Assembly: GCA_023261465.1 (NCBI GenBank)
Contig: JAHFOW010000172.1
Span: 1 to 6,211 of the forward strand
Reading direction: 5' to 3'
From: Planctomycetota bacterium
GTDB taxonomy: Bacteria; Planctomycetota; Brocadiia; Brocadiales; Brocadiaceae
Length of the DNA: 6,211 nucleotides
The position numbers and the translations under genes are program-made. The notes beneath the pieces are model-generated. The model searched no databases. It was not told the DNA's origin and saw nothing but the letters and a program-made list of their open reading frames with translations. This document shows positions 4,783-6,211 of the stretch, piece after piece; the stretch's first letter is position 1, and each line of letters opens with the position of its first letter.

Positions 4783-4888
4783 CAAAACGGCTTGTAGTGC
4801 CGACCTTTTAAGACGATCCCCTGTATTTACTGGCTTAGCGGCTTGTCTACCCCTCGAATTGCGAAGGTCGGGTTAAAGCTACAAGAAT

Positions 4889-4905
4889 CCCCCAATATTT
4901 GGGGG
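4889..4905. other. Perfect 7-bp GC-rich hairpin
   Basis: CCCCCAA, TAT, TTGGGGG form a stable stem-loop just outside the 18-nt inverted repeat. No T-run follows, so a terminator role is unlikely. Confidence 0.4.
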
Positions 4906-5130
4906 TGATTTGGCAAACCCAATTTTGCTGCCTCTCCTGTCTGATAGAACATCTTTCAAAAAACCGAATCTGTCATCGGCGCATTGCGTTCGCTTTAAAA
5001 AAAATTGAACATCTGGATTTTCTCCCCCGATTTTTGTAAGTTTGCCATTTCAATACCATACAAGGGATATGTACTCTCAATACTGTATGATTTTGTATAC
5101 AATATGTATCTTTTCCTATACACAGTAATT

Positions 5131-5139
5131 TGCTATAAT
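5131..5139 (+). promoter_or_regulatory. Candidate extended -10 element
   Basis: TGCTATAAT is a perfect TATAAT hexamer with the TGn extension. The -35 position 17 bp upstream (TTTTCC) is poor. If active, it would give a transcript starting near 5146, about 400 nt before Cys-rich gene 3. In such AT-rich DNA chance matches are common. Confidence 0.3.
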
Positions 5140-5210
5140 ACTCACCATAACAACAACTTAAAGAATACAATACTTTTGTGTATATTTTTAAATACAATTA
5201 AAACATAAAA

Positions 5211-5258
5211 GCAATCTCAATAAAATAATACGGATATACTGAATAAATAATAAACCTG
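5211..5258 (+). repeat. 48-nt duplicated block, copy 2
   Basis: This is the partner of 3544-3591, matching at 41 of 48 positions. The distance to the following leader is 31 nt longer here than in copy 1, and the intervening sequence is not alignable by eye. Confidence 0.75.
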
Positions 5259-5290
5259 CCGCAAGAAACATATTTTAAAACACTTACATA

Positions 5291-5309
5291 GCAATTTATT
5301 TTAAATTGC
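5291..5309 (+). other. Perfect 8-bp AT-rich hairpin
   Basis: GCAATTTA, TTT, TAAATTGC form a perfect stem-loop upstream of gene 3. A run of seven Ts lies 11 nt later, too far for a standard terminator. Confidence 0.4.
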
Positions 5310-5326
5310 CACAACTTACGTTTTTT

Positions 5327-5343
5327 TGGTATGCTTATTGCTA
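5327..5343 (+). promoter_or_regulatory. Candidate sigma-54 (-24/-12) promoter for Cys-rich gene 3
   Basis: The sequence TGGTAT, five bases, TTGCT matches the degenerate sigma-54 consensus TGGYAY-N5-TTGCW, with the exact 10-bp gap between GG (5328-5329) and GC (5340-5341). Transcription would start near 5353, giving a leader of about 190 nt that includes the hairpin 5368-5406 and stems P1 and P2. No matching site is seen upstream of gene 1, which lowers confidence. Confidence 0.35.
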
Positions 5344-5367
5344 TATCATTAGGAATGTTCCCGGTGG

Positions 5368-5406
5368 TTTGGCCTTCAGATTTCCTAAAGGTGATGAAGG
5401 ACCAAA
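5368..5406 (+). other. Bulged 11-bp hairpin upstream of the gene 3 leader
   Basis: TTTGG and CCTTCA pair with TGAAGG and CCAAA, with one bulged A (5401), around a 16-nt loop. It occupies the same position relative to the conserved leader as the hairpin 3649-3694 upstream of gene 1, although the sequences differ. Confidence 0.5.
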
Positions 5407-5420
5407 ATAAACAGGAGAAA

Positions 5421-5545
5421 CAGAGATAAGTAATTTACGGAGTATTCTATTACTCTTAAAATATAAAATCGTGAATGATGTAAGCCCGTCGGACGTTTAG
5501 TCCGTGGCTTTGATTTTAAACCTTTAATTCCAGGGAGGTGGTATT
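5421..5545 (+). promoter_or_regulatory. Conserved structured leader of Cys-rich gene 3
   Basis: This is the second copy of the leader at 3723-3844. P1 is GAGTA (5440-5444) with TACTC (5451-5455). P2 pairs AAGCC (5482-5486) with GGCTT (5506-5510) and CGGAC (5490-5494) with GTCCG (5500-5504). The few differences from copy 1 fall outside the stems, mainly AG/GA before P2 and near the ribosome binding site, which here is GGGAGG. Keeping both stems unchanged while the flanks vary argues for selection on RNA structure or on a DNA operator. Confidence 0.65.
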
Positions 5546-5728
5546 ATGTTAAAGAAATTTGGTTATAGTCTTATTGTTACTGCAGCTTTGATGGTTGGAG
5601 TTGGTGTGGTAAATACAGTACTCGTTGGCTCTGTCATGGCAGAGGAAAAGAAGTGTGACAAGTGCGGAGATTTACCATCCAAGCCGTGTAAAGATTGCAA
5701 GTGCGAATGCCATAAGGCAAAGCACTAA
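5546..5728 (+). CDS. Exported Cys-rich peptide, paralogue 3
   Basis: This 60-residue precursor is closest to paralogue 1, with five amino-acid differences over 60 positions. It has the same Sec-type signal (core about 9-28, GSVMA with cleavage before Glu33) and a 28-residue mature tail with six Cys at 37, 40, 48, 51, 53 and 55, plus His56 and His60. The pattern is CxxCG, then CxxCxCxCH. Cys48 is present here but is Ala in paralogue 1. The dense CxCxC cluster resembles metallothionein-type or zinc-knuckle metal sites, though I recognise no family. The start is supported by GGGAGG about 10 nt upstream and by alignment with the paralogues. The gene stands alone, with its own structured leader and its own strong terminator, so it is an independent transcription unit. 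The role is unknown. Confidence 0.82.
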   Translation: MLKKFGYSLIVTAALMVGVGVVNTVLVGSVMAEEKKCDKCGDLPSKPCKDCKCECHKAKH

Positions 5729-5761
5729 TTTTGTTAGCGTAAAAGTTAAACAAAGGCGTAT

Positions 5762-5801
5762 AAACAAAAGGCAGCTCATTTGGTTGCCTTTTGTTTTTTT
5801 T
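5762..5801 (+). terminator. Strong intrinsic terminator after Cys-rich gene 3
   Basis: AAACAAAAGGCA and TGCCTTTTGTTT form a perfect 12-bp stem around an 11-nt loop, running into eight Ts (5794-5801). It starts 33 bp after the gene 3 stop. Its sequence differs from the terminator after genes 1-2, so the terminators were not part of the duplication. Confidence 0.92.
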
Positions 5802-5965
5802 AATCACTCCTTTTTCTGTAAGCTTAAAAAACTGCTTGCGATGTTAGATAGAGGCGTACTATAGATTGTTTTACTTAAACAACAGAGATTTAAAGATATC
5901 CGTTATTAAAGGAACAATAATCAATAAAAATATCAGGATTTATTTTGTTCATAAAAAGGATTTAG

Positions 5966-6208
5966 ATGGGAAATATCATTTATCTTGTAATTTTAATCAG
6001 CAGTTTTATTCTTATTTTTGTTATTTTATTATTATTAGGAAAATTACCATTAAAAATAATGGCGGTAGTAAATCAGTTATTATTGCGCTCAAATCTGGGC
6101 AGTCTAAAAATTTTCAACGTGAGGGAGTTGCCAGTTTATTTAGGGTTAGGGATTGTCGCTCAGTGGATTGTGTATCTCTACATTATCCGTGTATTTTTAT
6201 ATGAGTAA
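5966..6208 (+). CDS. Small two-helix membrane protein, unknown function
   Basis: This 80-residue protein has two predicted membrane helices, about residues 4-24 (very Ile/Leu-rich) and 55-77, joined by a loop containing the basic or polar segments GKLPLK and RSNLGSLK. There is no signal cleavage site and no recognisable motif, so I cannot assign a family. The ATG at 5966 follows AAAAAGGA by 5 nt, a good ribosome binding site. A longer overlapping frame (5866-6204) starts at TTG, has no hydrophobic pattern and is probably a shadow. The gene is AT-rich like the Cys-rich genes. It starts about 165 bp after their terminator, so it belongs to a separate transcription unit that may continue beyond the window. 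Confidence 0.6.
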   Translation: MGNIIYLVILISSFILIFVILLLLGKLPLKIMAVVNQLLLRSNLGSLKIFNVRELPVYLGLGIVAQWIVYLYIIRVFLYE

Positions 6209-6211
6209 AAT

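Larger units (their letters stand above)
4698..4872. repeat. 175-bp segment bounded by 18-nt imperfect inverted repeats
   Basis: The ends 4698-4715 and 4855-4872 are inverted repeats matching 16 of 18 positions (core TTCGCAATTCG). The segment holds two smaller palindromes (4718-4738 and 4757-4773) and replaces the P-loop end of tsaE. It could be a MITE-like insertion. The left end also encodes part of the recognisable TsaE sequence (RIAK), so a local inverted duplication of tsaE sequence is equally possible. No transposase and no clear target duplication are seen. Confidence 0.45.
4906..5420. other. AT-rich intergenic region, no gene seen
   Basis: No convincing coding region is found on either strand. 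An AT-rich frame of about 67 codons at 5005-5208 (+) has no ribosome binding site or recognisable content. The stretch contains an extended -10-like TGCTATAAT (5131-5139), the second copy of the 48-nt block (5211-5258), two hairpins (5291-5309 and 5368-5406) and a possible sigma-54 promoter (5327-5343), all upstream of the gene 3 leader. Confidence 0.5.

Noticed and set aside
5005..5208. 67-codon plus-strand frame in AT-rich spacer
   Set aside because: There is no Shine-Dalgarno site, and the Ile/Tyr/Asn-rich composition is what AT-rich non-coding DNA gives by chance.
3845..5728. Selenoprotein or recoded Cys genes
   Set aside because: All three Cys-rich genes end at normal TAA stops and have no internal TGA. 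P2 lies upstream of the start and is not placed like a bacterial SECIS element.
5866..6204. 112-codon plus-strand frame starting at TTG
   Set aside because: It overlaps the 80-residue membrane protein in another frame. It lacks a good ribosome site and any domain pattern, whereas the shorter frame has both a ribosome site and two clear hydrophobic helices.

Overview
The window is about 6.2 kb of bacterial accessory DNA. It mixes GC-richer genes (a DUF4242 protein, a cupin and an ABC-F ATPase) with AT-rich intergenic DNA, small exported peptides and decayed genes. There is no rRNA, tRNA, CRISPR array, transposase or integrase. The organism cannot be named from the sequence. Sec-type signal peptides, Shine-Dalgarno sites, intrinsic terminators and DUF4160/DUF2442 remnants fit an environmental Gram-negative bacterium such as a deltaproteobacterium, a Nitrospirota member or an anammox planctomycete, but this is a low-confidence guess.

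Left part (1-1700). A DUF4242 gene is bracketed by a 12/13-nt repeat. It is followed by a composite pseudogene of a DUF4160 and DUF2442 pair, a single-domain cupin, a short unassigned coding remnant, and an AT-rich antitoxin-like gene without a visible toxin. A 99-nt imperfect inverted repeat closes this part. The middle (1713-3308, minus strand) is one intact ABC-F ATPase with all nucleotide-binding motifs.

Right part (3309-5801). This is the most unusual section. Three paralogous genes encode peptides of 60-63 residues, each with a Sec-type signal sequence and a short Cys-rich tail (5 or 6 Cys) that resembles a minimal exported metal- or thiol-binding domain. Genes 1 and 2 form a likely two-gene operon and gene 3 stands alone 1.3 kb downstream. 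Genes 1 and 3 carry an almost identical leader of about 122-125 nt with two predicted stem-loops, and both units end in strong intrinsic terminators. The leader is more conserved than the coding sequence. Within the coding sequence, the signal-peptide half has no synonymous changes between copies 1 and 3, while the Cys-rich half has nine. A further 48-nt block is shared upstream. I recognise neither the peptide family nor the leader.

Between the two units lies a decayed, reversed tsaE copy with an in-frame stop and no P-loop. It runs into a palindrome-rich stretch bounded by an 18-nt inverted repeat. The window ends with a small two-helix membrane protein of unknown function.

Overall the region looks like a site of repeated insertion, duplication and gene decay, in which the Cys-rich units have been kept and duplicated.
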